From contig JASAMV010008795.1 in the NCBI GenBank assembly GCA_030248065.1, positions 1 through 64,000 on the forward strand: 64,000 bases of DNA. The letters run 5' to 3'. Each line of letters starts with the position of its first letter. Position 1 is the first letter of the stretch. Source of the stretch: Rhynchonema sp. JSB1_4. Its lineage: Eukaryota; Nematoda; Chromadorea; Monhysterida; Xyalidae. Positions 35,549 through 47,700 of this stretch are shown here, piece after piece. The notes beneath the pieces are model-generated. The model had not been told where the DNA came from, did no database searches, and worked only from the letters and a program-made list of their open reading frames with translations. A program made the translations under genes and the position numbers.

Positions 35549-38395
35549 TTACGATCCAGACAAGGCGTACAGCAGCATGAAGAACAAACAGAGCGACACA
35601 ACAAACGCTATCACCATCGTGTCCTTGCGTTTCTTGAACTGAATCTTGTGCATCAAACTGTTCAGCGCCGGATAGCGTTCTGGAAAAAAAGAGAAATTCA
35701 GTAAGCAAGTCGAAATGTGCGTAAAATTTTTGCTGCACCGTTCTGAAAGCTGACATCGACTTACTTGTTATCGTATTGATCTTCTTCGTGATGTCCCGCA
35801 GCCCGTATTTCTGTGTGCCCAAGTGTTCCTTTGTCGAAATGGCTATGCTACAAATAAAAAAAACCAAGTTAATGATTCAGCATCGCTATATGGGCACAAA
35901 ACATAGGATGACAACAGATGCGTACCTGATCTGCTCATCCAGTAAGCGATCAGTGCTGAAAGAATGAAATCAAGCGTTTTGGCGAATCTTTCATGGGCAG
36001 AACTGTTCAATTAAGACATTCATAATTCAATGACGGCAACATAAACAATTGACCTTCGAATGTGTTCATTTTCTTTCAACAGCGGATCATTACGTCGGTT
36101 GTTGAGTCCGTTGCCACTGAAAAAATAAATAACCAAATATTTTTAAACTTGCAGCCAGTTTTCAAGACTTGTACCATGCGCAGAAACGAGCGTAAATTTC
36201 AGGCAGATACAGCTTTCACTTGGGTTCTGAATGAGTCATAACGACACGGTCAAAACGCAATCGAATGCGTTTATACGCGTGGCACCGATCTTTCAAATTC
36301 AACAACTCCACATGAAGTGTGAAACATCACGCACTCATCATGTTCTTTTCCGAGCAATTCCTGTCGATTCAACGATCGTCTGATGTTGTCCCGGGTCCGA
36401 TTGAATTCATAATGGTAGTCCCTCAGTATGTCCCTGTGTCGTCGCAGCATATGCTGGGTTGCTGCCGCTGTGTTCAGCTGTGACGACTGCTGCATCAGCG
36501 CGTGCATCTGTGGCGGGGATAGAAATACGACTTGGTTTTTACCACTTTTAGGTGCAATTTGTACACCAAAAAATTGGTAGGCTCGGGCGTTACTTGCACC
36601 TACAATTTTCACACCCCGAACATAGAGCCAAATTCTAAGTGACACTTGTACCTAAACGTTTGACAACTACAGTTCCTGGGTGAAAATTGCATCCAGCAAT
36701 TTTCGAAATAATACGGATCTACGTTGAGGAGAAACGATATCTTTACGGCTGTACTACACTTGGTATTGAACCACAGAGGCTGTGAGCAGATAAACGCGGA
36801 ATGGCAGAATTCTGCATTCCGCATTCCGCGTTTATCTGCTAACCTTTGCGGAATTCTGCATTTCTGCAAGTAAATTAATGCTTTTGGTCAAACCTCTCAG
36901 TTGCTGTTTGCGTTAACACGCAACATTTTGAGGTCAGCACGCTGGAAGTTGTCATCGTCACCCAAGCACGCACCATTCCGCAAAGGTTAGCAGATAAACG
37001 CGGAATGCGGAATGCAGACATCTGCCATTCCGCGTTTATCTGCTAACAAATTTCCGCATTCCGCGTTTATCTGCTCACAGCCAGAGTGTTGCTCAACACT
37101 TGAATGAGAGTTCTCACATCAGCAGTGAAAATGTTTAACGTTTCAAGATAAAGAAATTGAAAAACTGACGAAAAAACAACTTGCGACCGGCATAAAAACC
37201 AAACATTCATAACACAATCATTCAGCCATGAAGCCAACCCATGACTGCGATGGGCATTCTCAAATCCAGTGGTGTCGTTGGGAAATCAAAAAGTCAGGAT
37301 ACCGGATACCCAAAATCCAAAATTTTCGGATACAGGATACCCAAAATGAAAAATCTCGGATACCAGGGGGGTTGCTCCCTAAAATAAAAATCTCGGATAC
37401 CCAGGGGGGTTGTTGAAAAAAGGTCAATTTTTTAGAGGAAAATCGAGCAAAAATCGGTGTTGAAACCGCAAAAAATGGTCATTTCGGGGGTTATGCTTGC
37501 GCGAGCAAGCGATTTTGAGCATTTTAGAGGTAAAAATGGGCGATTTTTACGGTTTTCGAAAAAATTTTAGGGTAGGATACCCCTGGACAAAAAGTCAGGA
37601 TACCGGATACCCCTGGGTGAAAAAATCAAGATACCGGATACTAGGGGGGTAACCCTCCCCCTTCCCCCCCCAACGACACCACTGCTCAAATCCACAACTC
37701 GCGTGATCACAACAATCCCAGGGAGCAGACCGAAACAGACACGCTTCTTCCCACTATCAAATAAGCAAGTGATAAGCGCACCTGATCATTGATTTCGGTC
37801 AATTCCCCAATCGATTGGTCCAATTGTAACGAGAGGTCATCGAATTGGCCTTGCGCGTTCAGCAGCGGCTCTTTCTCGGTTGAACTGTAATTGGGAAACG
37901 ACGAAAGCTCGACTATTTGTGCCAGCAATTTATCAAAAAAAAATCTCATTTCGAGCACAAAAAGTGCCGGCCAAAACGGGTCCAGTGGTTGCTCGGCTGC
38001 TCAATCTCAACATCAGCATTGATGCCAGTACACGTATTTGTGAACTCGACTACTGGACAAGTTCAAGTACACAGACAGAGGGACCAAATCAAGTTCGATA
38101 AGCGACACGAGTCAAGATATCAATCAACAAAATCGACCTGCTGGCATATGCATCAAACCGTCGATCGCCGCCAAGGTTATGGCCGAGCTTGTTCAGCGTC
38201 AACAACTTTCGATCGATGTCATTCTCGAGCTGGCGTGCGTGTTTGCGCAAATCTGTGCAAGTTCTCAATATTAGTGCCACGCGTGTGCGCACCACACGCA
38301 CTTCTATAAGCAACAATGAACAAGGCACCAAACTGAACTTGAAACGATCACATACCCTCCCACGTGGTCGTGACGGATACCGTCATTGTGGACAT
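35549..38395 (-). CDS. GOSR1: Golgi SNAP receptor complex member 1 (GOS28), complete
   Basis: Qb-SNARE that mediates ER-Golgi and intra-Golgi vesicle fusion. Eight exons join without a phase conflict: 38395-38356, 38252-38138, 37884-37782, 36507-36335, 36116-36054, 35955-35926, 35847-35765, 35679-35549, giving about 245 aa against about 250 in the human protein. Recognisable segments in order: DLRKHARQLENDIDRKLL, EKEPLLNAQGQFDDLS, QHMLRRHRDILRDYHYEF, GNGLNNRRNDPLLKENEHIR, the SNARE helix, then RYPALNSLMHKIQFKKRKDT and a C-terminal tail anchor (MVIAFVVSLCLFFMLLYAL). The stop TAA is followed at once by ATGATGTTTCAC, and the 5' site of exon 4 (GTGCGTGATGTTTC) carries the same word. Intron 3 contains two transposons (36779 and 37267). 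Confidence 0.95.
36779..37081. mobile_element. Inverted-repeat element with GGAATGC-type words
   Basis: Ends GCTGTGAGCAGATAAACGCG and complement; many GCGGAATG words in both orientations. A possible 5-bp duplication CAGAG flanks it (36774-36778, 37082-37086). In GOSR1 intron 3. Confidence 0.7.
37267..37684. mobile_element. Non-autonomous hAT-like element with GGATACC words
   Basis: Termini CAGTGGTGTCGTTGGG and complement, with a perfect 8-bp duplication CTCAAATC (37259-37266, 37685-37692). Subterminal arrays of GGATACCGGATACCC and G-rich runs. In GOSR1 intron 3. Confidence 0.85.
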
Positions 38396-38748
38396 TTTGT
38401 TGATTTGCACTCGTGGGTCGGTAGAAAATCAACCTGCAGCAAGTAATCAGAACGCACTCAAACTACAGTATCGCGTGCAAATAGCGGCAAAATACTGTAA
38501 CTTGGTGCGATAAATCACACACCAATTGGCAAGACGACCAAGCAACACCGTAGATCACACATGAGCACAATCCACAAGATGCATTTTTGCTTCAATTTTA
38601 TACGATGAAAATCAACGCACGCTACAGTCGCACCCTGCAACACAACCGTTGTGGTGGGACCAAATAAAAAACAAACGCATCAAACACGATGAAGATGTCG
38701 TAAATTCAGCCCGACAATTGACGTTCAAAAACAATAACGAAACATCAG

Positions 38749-41700
38749 TCAAGCAATTGTGTGCGTTGCACGACCAGCGAGCACAGTTGAACGCAAATGT
38801 TCGGCACATTCCAACGCCACGCGCACACTGTACGGCCCGGACAGCTCGGTGTCGGCCATCGGGGAGCACGTCTGCAAAGTGTACTGTGCGTGATTCATTT
38901 GCTTGTGCCCGTGCGTCACTTGCGGACGTATTTCATGGCCATTCTGCATACTCGCGGATCGGTCGAAAAAAAGCGTATGGAAAACTTTTCCGGTGTACGG
39001 CTGGTCTTCGAGTTTCTTGAAAAATTATGAAACAAAACGAAAACAATATCAGCGGTCAGGGAACATTAGCATTTTTGGAAAGTATTTGAATTTTTTTTCT
39101 GCTACTTTGGGATGACTGGCATATTTGTGGGAAGCGAAAGGCAACTGTGGAGTGGAAACACAGCAGAATTTCACACAAAGTCGAGTTGGCACAAACCTCC
39201 GGTCCAAAATGGCAGAGCGCTCGGCGAACTTTCAAATCATGATGAGCCGACAGGATGCGATTCGAGAAACACAATTGTTCTCTGGCTTGTTGCACTGATT
39301 CGAGGACACGCTGCCGTCGAATGTGTTCGCATCGATCCGGCAACAGACGAAAATCGGTCGATGGAGGGCTGGTGCCATCTATAAATAGCGCGAGTGAAAC
39401 ATCAGGGGCGCGCACACATACACGCTTTGCGGCTTTATAGTTCTAGCTGCGCGAGGGTCTGGGGTTTTTTCCTGCGTACCATCGCGCGTTTTCATCTGAA
39501 AACATCTGGAACGCGTTTTCGATATTTTAGACACTTCACTGTTCACATCCACAGTCAGTGTGACAGAATGCATCCCACCGACTGGCAGACCTGGCGTCAG
39601 AAGTGCAGATCTCGAATTTGCAATCTTTGCAACAAACTTGCAGCACCTGATCTGCCATTTTCTGGAGATAACAAAAGCGCAAAGCCAGCCAAAGGCGTCT
39701 CCAAACCTTCCGTAGTCTGATTTGCAATGTGTTCAATTTGAGTGCACAACTGTGGCGTGAGATGTCGTGCCGAGAACGGAAGACTGCGCACGAAATGGTT
39801 GAGCGCAAATTGTTGACGGACGGAGGATTGTGGTTGACGATTGTGTTGACTGGCTGACAGCAGAACGTCCCAGTTGAGCTCCGATATCGCCGACACGCCT
39901 GGATTGGGCAAATATGGAAGCGTATGAGTTTTGAGTTGATTCCAAAGTTTGGCCAATAAAAATGCCTGCCAACGAGGGTTATTGTGACGTCGGAGTCCGG
40001 CGGCCCACAATTTAAGCCCGCACTGTTTCGGTCCGGGCGAAACAGTGCGCTCTAAGATTTGGAGGAGCTGCACTGCAATCGTACATCTCAATTATACTGG
40101 CGGAAAACCCGGTTTTTATGTTTCAGGAAAAGAACTGCAAAAACCGAAAAAAAACAGATGAAGAACCGCAATGTATAAGGATAGGGGAAGCCCAAGTAAG
40201 GAATTTTAGAGGCATAGTAAGTAGTGTTAGCTCAGACACTACAGACTACAGTGGTGTCCATGGGTGTTTTTAATGCTCATTGCGACTAAAACAAATGAAA
40301 CAAGCCACTGAACTCGTCCGCGCTTGACCAAAGTTGTTCTGAAGAAAATGTTCCCCCAAATAATGACAAAAATTGAAACACGTCGTAAAAATAACCTATG
40401 TTTCCAGGAGGCTGCTTTTTTCACGTCCCAGATGGATGCGGCTTTTTTCGCGAAAAAAAATTCGGCATAATCCGCCAGTATAATCTCAACCAATGCGTGC
40501 ACAGAACAGAATTTATTCCAAAAAAAGCACGGTAACGCACAACTCTGCCCTCCTCCAACCCACCAGCTTGCTCCTCCTCGTCACTGACATCTACCAGCAG
40601 GTCAGCCTCCGCCATCTCGACCCCGGGTATCAACTCACGCGTACCACCATCGTCATCCGCATCCGCATTGACATTGGCTGCATCAACTTGCCGTTGTTTG
40701 TTGCCGTGCTCGACTTTGTTGTCGTGTTTGTCGACCTTTTTCGAGTCAAGTTCGTCTGCTGCAACAAAAGTAATTTACGATGACCCATTAGGTAATAGTA
40801 CTGTCGTCAAATCAAGTCGCCAAACCTTGTCGTCTAATTAAGCAATAATACATGAGCCCCAAATGACCGCGAGAAATAATACACGTGATTTGAAGACATG
40901 ATGTGACGACTTGATTTGACCACAGTACACGTTGGTGTGTGTGCTACATTAATGAGCATGAGCAATGAGCATGGAAGTTGTCATTTTTTTTAACTGGACC
41001 AGACCAAAGAACACGGGGTGCACTTTGCTGCGGTTAGAAACTCGACTGCAAATTGAGAACTCCTTTGATAATCTTACAAAGACCTTTGCTCCCGTACTCT
41101 TTTTATGCAATACTGTATAGCTTTCTTTGCTGTGGTGCTGAACGAAATGTGCCATTAATTACAGGATGTTCCGCACATCCAAATTATTCGAACGTGTCAT
41201 CCAGCTGACCATAGACCAACTGAATGAGATCCACAACACTCCAAACCCAACAACTGATGATGCGACAGGTATGATACCGCGATCACACGTAGGTAACATA
41301 ATACCTTTATCAGTATCACTGCGTACCAACTCTCGCGGGACTAGATTTCGACATTTACTAGATTCGTGGCGTCCATCGTTCACATCGACCGGCGTTGCTT
41401 CCCTTGACAACGAATGCACCTCGTCCTGGATAAACATGTCCGATGTCAAGCACAATGGTTTGGATTGTGATCGATGGTCCCGCTGTCGACGGCTGTGTTT
41501 GGATCGGGAGGAGGAATGGGTGGACGAGCGGGACTTGGATCTCGGTGCTGATGTTCGATGGCGTTTGTGATGTTTGTGGTGACGTCGCCGGTGGTGATGT
41601 TTCGCGTCATCCGAATGTTCTTTGTCATCAATTCTGGCTGCATCCGAACTCGGTACAGCCGGAATCAGCAAAGGCTCGACTTTCACCACGATTGGCAAAT

Positions 41701-44700
41701 GGCCGTCAGCTGCTAGTTTCGGCTCGGTTTTGATCGTCATCGTCACATCTGTCGCGGTACTGGTTGCAGAATATGGTTGGGGTTTGACATTCAAGGACTC
41801 CTCATCATCGCTGCCCACCAACACAACGCGACGCTGCGGTTTTTTCGTCGGTTTTGTTTTGGGGTTGCTCTCGGATTTAGATTTGTGTGTAGATTCGCAA
41901 CCCTTTTTGTCCTTGTGAGTCGCCGTATTTGTCGTTCGTGCGGATTTCTTCGACCTGACGCTGGTATTGCTTCGACTTTGGCTCGCTGCCAACAACGACC
42001 GTCGGCTTTTGCTGTCCGCAAATGAACGCCGCCGAAATTTGTTGTTGTGATAATTGGACCATTTATTTTGGAAATTGTAATACGTGCTTGACGGATTACC
42101 ACCGCGACCACTGTTGTTCGATTTCGATTGCGCACCGCCCGACTCGGCGTTTTTGCGGTCATTATGTTGGTGATAACGACGGTAATTATTGTTGAGTCGA
42201 AAAGCGTAAGGTCGTTGCTGTTTGCGCCAACTGCTGCAATTGGACACGTTGCTGTCGTGTCGCGATCGCGTGGAGAATGACTTGGTTGATGTTTCATAAG
42301 TTTTAGTTTTCAGGTCTCGATTGGAGGCAGTAGCACCGGATGGTTGTTTTCTGCCTGAATTGTCCACTTTGTCCCACTTGTTCGGCAACGAATCATGTTT
42401 GTGCTTGTGCTTGTTTTCCTGCTGTTTAGCTCTCTCTTTGTCTTTATCGTCGACTTTGACCACAGCAGACGCGACGCGATCGTTGAGCGCTTTATACGTG
42501 ACGCCAGCACGTTGCAGGCCGCAATGATGACCACCGACACGGGAGAAACGACGACTGCTGTTCGATGATGGGGTGCGATCACGGTCACGATTGACACTCA
42601 TTGCTGTGGCGCGCGTTGATTGAAGGAAAGGATTACAGTGAAAACAACTGAAAATGAAACTAATGCGCGATATAGTTGCTTTTTTTGGAACAAGTCTGAC
42701 GGAGAGTTACCGCCGGCTGGGTGGAGGATCACGGGGAAGTTTTTGGTAACCTTGCAGAGGTGTAAATCGTATCGGAGATGCCGTTAAATCGATAATTGAG
42801 CCCCCCAATAACAGAGCACCCATAACAAAACGCCACCCCAATTTTCGCTCCACAGAACAAGGTGAAATTGAAGTGTGATTTCATCAGGTAAATGTTATTA
42901 TGCTTGTGTATGTGACTTTATATCAGTGCTGTGGCTGGGGGGGCCCAATGGTCCCCCCCTCCCCTCAGGAACTACACTGTTTAGTACCGATTTACATTGG
43001 TTTTGACAACATCCTCTCGCAACCTTGGAAAATATCTCGGAAATTTTTGGAAAAAAACCGTTTTCCGGTTTTTTTCGGCCCGCAACCGCAAGTATATTTT
43101 AGGCCTAAATTTGCATATTTTAGGCAAAAATTGGGGGAGCAGACGTACCCGGAGGGGGAACAGTGGGGCAGGCGGTACAGGGTTTATTTTTTCAAAATGA
43201 GCTAGTAGCAAGAAGCTAATAAAATCAAAAATTTAATAGCTTTTTTGCCACTGAAAAGCCAATTTACTAGCTTTTTTGGCCAAAATACAAAATTTAGTAG
43301 CTTAACCATGCAGGCGTACCATGGAGGAGGAACAGACCTACCCAGTGGTGTAGCTACCCAGGCGGGGCGGCAACCTACTGTACCACCCGAAATGCGGGGC
43401 GGCAACCTACCTACTGTACCAGCCGAGCTAGGGGGGGGGTCGTACCACTTGGGGGGTCATCTGGAAACCGAAATTTTTTATGTCTAAATACTGAAGAAAA
43501 TGTGGCCTAAAACACTAATTTCGCGCGATTTTTCGCCTATTTGCAGACAAATATGCTAATTTTATGCAATTTTAAGCCAAAAATGAATGTTTTGGGTGAA
43601 AAGTTAGGTGGGGCGGCAACCTACCTACTGTACCAGGGGAGGGGCGGCAACCTACCTTACCTACTGTACCAGGCGAGGGGCGGCAACCTACCTACTGTAC
43701 CTTGGGGGGAGCCCCCCCACCCCCCCCCCCAGCCACACCATTGGACCTGCCAGAGGGGACCCCCTCCCCCAGGGTAGTACTTGTGGGGGGGTCCCCCCCA
43801 AATTCATCTATCTATCGTCAACACTTTTTGATTTCATCTATCTATCGTCAACATTTATGGGCTAATCTATCTATCGTCAACAAATTCTGGGAACAATCTA
43901 TCTATCGTCAACACATTTCGAACCCAGAATTGACATTTTTGACTCAAAATCGGTATTTTTCACCCCAAACAGGCAAAAAATCGCGCGCGGATTTAATACA
44001 TCTTAGTGCATTTTCATTAATAGTTACACATTATTAATTACTTAGTACACTATACTATGCCTTGATTTTTGGCGACCCCCCCGCACCATCTATCTATCGT
44101 CAACAAGTTTGGGTCGACCCCCCCCAGATTTCGGACTTGGGTCATCTATCTATCGTCAACACATTTCGGGTCCCAATCTCTCTATCGTCAACACCCTGGA
44201 CCAAGTACTACACTGCCCTCCCCCCCCAAGAACTACACTGACTGAGTGTACTAGCCGGGGCGGCGACTTACGTACTGCATCCAGGATGGCGCGTCAATCT
44301 ACCTACCAACCTAGCGACCCCTTCCGCCCAGCTGCACCAGTGAAAACAAGTGTTCTGCTGAAAATTTTTGAATTTTTTTTCAGCTTTTTGGACTTTTTCA
44401 GTTTTCGGCCCTTGAAAATTGGCTGACCGGGCCGGGCCGGGCCGACTTGCAGCCCTCCACCGGGCCGGGCCGACTTTACCCGGCCCATTTCCGATCTCTG
44501 CATGCAATGCAAGTGCTGCTCTTCCTCCTGAATCAGAGGTCGCAATCGGGCCGGGTTTGGCCGGCCCGGCCCGACCCGTACCCCCAAATCTCCGGCCCGG
44601 CCCGAATTTTTGGCTCAGATTTTAACCCAATTTTTGTCATAATTTTTGCGATTTTTTTGAACCTATTTTTTGGTTGAAAACAACGGTGTTGCAGGGGGAG

Positions 44701-47700
44701 TGGGGGCTGGGGGGTCCCCCACAGCAGGTAGGTAGGTTGACGCTCCATCTTGGTACATAACAGTAGGTAGGTCGCCGCCCGGCGGCTGGTACAGTAAGTT
44801 GCGATCTTTGGCTCAAAATGGCATAAAATCGGCATTTTTCACTCCAAATAGGCGAAAAATCGCGCGCTACGCCCGAAATGAGCGTTTTAGAGCGCATTTT
44901 CATCAATATTTAGACCTAAAAATTTTTATCCGCCCCCACCCCCTAGCTCGGCCGGTACAGTAGGAGATAGGTTGCCTTTGCCACCCCACATTTTTGGTGG
45001 TACAGTAGGTTGCCGCCCCGCCTGGGTAGCTACACCACTGAACAACACTGATCACTTACTTGCCGAATCCGTCAGAAATTTTAGTATTTTTGACAAAAAA
45101 ATCCCTACTTTTTCAGTAAAATAAGTCACTTCAGAAGCTTCGCCGGCCCGACTTTCCAAATCTTCGGCCCGGCCCGGCCCGAGCCAAAAGCCCAAAATCG
45201 CGGCCCGGCCCGATTGCGACCTCTGTCCTGAATGAAACCCCTCTTGCTGTCTTGCTCATGTGAAGAAGAACTAAACGTCTAATGAAAATGAAAGAGAACA
45301 ATGGTGGTTTGTTATCACGTTCGGTTCAGTCATATTGTTCTCAATTCTCAATCTCAGTCAGAGACGAGACGAGACACACTGACTACTGACATGTTCACTT
45401 CACTCGGCAGAAACATGAAACATCACTGGACTTGACCACGCCACCAGCCCCAAAACGAATTCCCATTCCCACCCCATCCACTCAAAAAAATTACCCGCCC
45501 CGCCCGGATTTCTCCCCATATGTACCCTACCCGCCCCGCCAAAATAGCCACAGCACCGAATCTATTGATGAATACGATACGGAGCACCCCAAAAGCGGGA
45601 AAGGAACAAAAGGAAAGCCGAAAGAAAATGGAATGGAAAAAAATATTACGCAAAATGAATGAAAAAGAAAAATTTCAAACTTTTGGTTGGCGAAGGGCCC
45701 GATCGCGGTGGGCCATGGCCCATGAGACCGCAAAAGATGTTCACTTTTGATGAATGCATGGTGCGTCAGCATTGTATGTGCACTTTGGTCTGGATCCCAT
45801 TAATTTATGACTTTCTGTGAGCTAACGTCTCTGCGGATGACCTAAATCATCAGAAGTGTCACAACAGGCACGCACGGCACCCGTATGATCACGGGCAGCG
45901 CCACTTACGTGGCAGTTCAATCGTGGGCGAGCGACATGATTCACATCAATGCATTGCATCAAGACTCCATCAACCACATAGCTGTTAGCCCTTTATGGAT
46001 TCAAATGACACGATACATCGAACACAAAGACCAGACCATTCTGTGCTCACCAGTTGTTTGGTTCGCCGTCTCTTGCCCAGCGATCGATCTATCAGCTTTT
46101 GATCGATCCGACTTTGATCGATTCGCATCATCTCGATCGCGTTGTTGTTCGTGCGTTGAACGTCTGCTGCTCGATCGCGATTGGCTGCGATGCTGGCGAC
46201 CGCTCTCGGTTGTTGTGTCCGCCGCCGTTGGTGTTGAGCCACGTGGACGTTGATGTCTGGACCTGGAGTGGGATGATGATTCAAAGATTAATCACCAGTG
46301 AGCAACTCGGAATGATCGCGTAGACATGTAATAATATCGGACCGAATCAGCCTTGTCTCAGTCACTTACTTGTTTAAAAGACACTTCGAGATTAACTGGT
46401 GCCACAGTTTTCGACCGGCTTGAAAGTTGGTATAAGATTTGACGTTGGTCGAAAACACGCCATCTGATGTGATAATAGTGCAAGGCCAAACCGATCGCCA
46501 AATTTGATACCAGGTAACCGTTTGCACAATTTAAGGCATACCGTGACTCATTCTCGTCACCGTGAGTGTACGTCCGTTTCTCATCAGTCCGTCTCTCTCT
46601 GTCTCGGTCCCGATCTCGATGCTGCTTGTCGTCCCGATCTCGTGTGTCCCGTCCTCTGTCTGCTGTTCGTCTTGACGATTCAGGCTCAGGGGTTCTGTCA
46701 GATTTGTGATTCATGCCCGCGTCCCTTCGTCGGTCATCTCCGGTTCGGTCACGTGACCTCCTGCTGTGGTCATCCTTGGTGCGATCGTGCTGATGTTTCA
46801 CGCTGTGCCTGTCTCTGTCATCCATTCTCACTTTGGCTTCACTTTGATGACTTCGATCATGGTGGCGGCTTCTATCTTCCTCCCGCCGATGTCGCTCGTC
46901 TTGTTTGTGTTCGCGTGATGTTTCACGAGCTGGTACAGTTTCCTTGATCCCTGTCTCAGCAGGGCGATGGTCATCATCTCGTGTTCGCCTCTTGTCCGTC
47001 CGATAATGTCGATTTTCACCCTCATGCGGTCGTATCTCGTGTTTTCGTTCAACCTCCTCTTTTGGTTCGATTTTGATGTCCGATCGCTTCTTATCCACAT
47101 CTTTCTGTCTTTCGACCGAATGTTTTCGACTTTCCTTCGATTCGTCACGTTGTTCCCTTGATTCAGGCTTAATCCTACTGGGACTTTGCCGTTCCCGCCT
47201 TGTCCTCTCAGGCTCATGTCTGTCCTTATCGCGCTTTTTTGATTTGTCCGCTGCATTTGATGCCGAACTGATCTGTTTTCGCGGATCGACCACTGGCGTT
47301 TCCTCGATGGGTTCGGATTTGACCGGTTGAATAATGGCTGAGTGCAGATGACGTTTGGCCGTGGATGATGACGAATGTTTCACATCGACCACGGCAGGGC
47401 TGTCCTAAAAAATATCCGTTCATTTACGTACATGCACAACTATAGGCGACCTGGTCGCCTGTTGTATACATATTTCGCGTATGGTTATTAACGGCCAGCG
47501 GTTTGATTATGTTCTACTTATGCATACTGCATATGAAACATCAACCAATTTCTGTTTTGTTGCGTTGTGCATAGCACTGTTTGCAACCGCTGATGTTTCA
47601 CAGAATGCGCATGGGCACCAACATGGTCAATTTGCAGACCGGCGTCCTTCGACTGGTGCGCGTGTACAAAGTGGCCAACCTTGTCTTTCCGTGAATGTTT

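Larger units (their letters stand above)
42926..45225. mobile_element. Nested transposon cluster in a ZC3H13-like intron
   Basis: Overlapping remnants: CAGTGCTGTGGCTGGG at 42926, CAGTGGTGTAGCTACCCAGG at 43344 with its complement near 45042, a GGGCCG-rich piece ending CCGATCTCTG at 44500 that resembles the right end of 18519-19343, and an intact element at 44534-45225. Long C and G runs and TACCTACTGTACC words are frequent. Boundaries of the older layers cannot be settled by eye. Confidence 0.7.

Noticed and set aside
41166..42025. Plus-strand open frames opposite the ZC3H13-like exon 9
   Set aside because: They are antisense shadows of the Ser/Arg/His-rich coding exon, whose splice phases fit the rest of the gene.
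43805..44195. CRISPR-like spaced repeats
   Set aside because: Units are 18 bp with irregular spacers in a eukaryotic transposon; there are no cas genes and no regular spacing.
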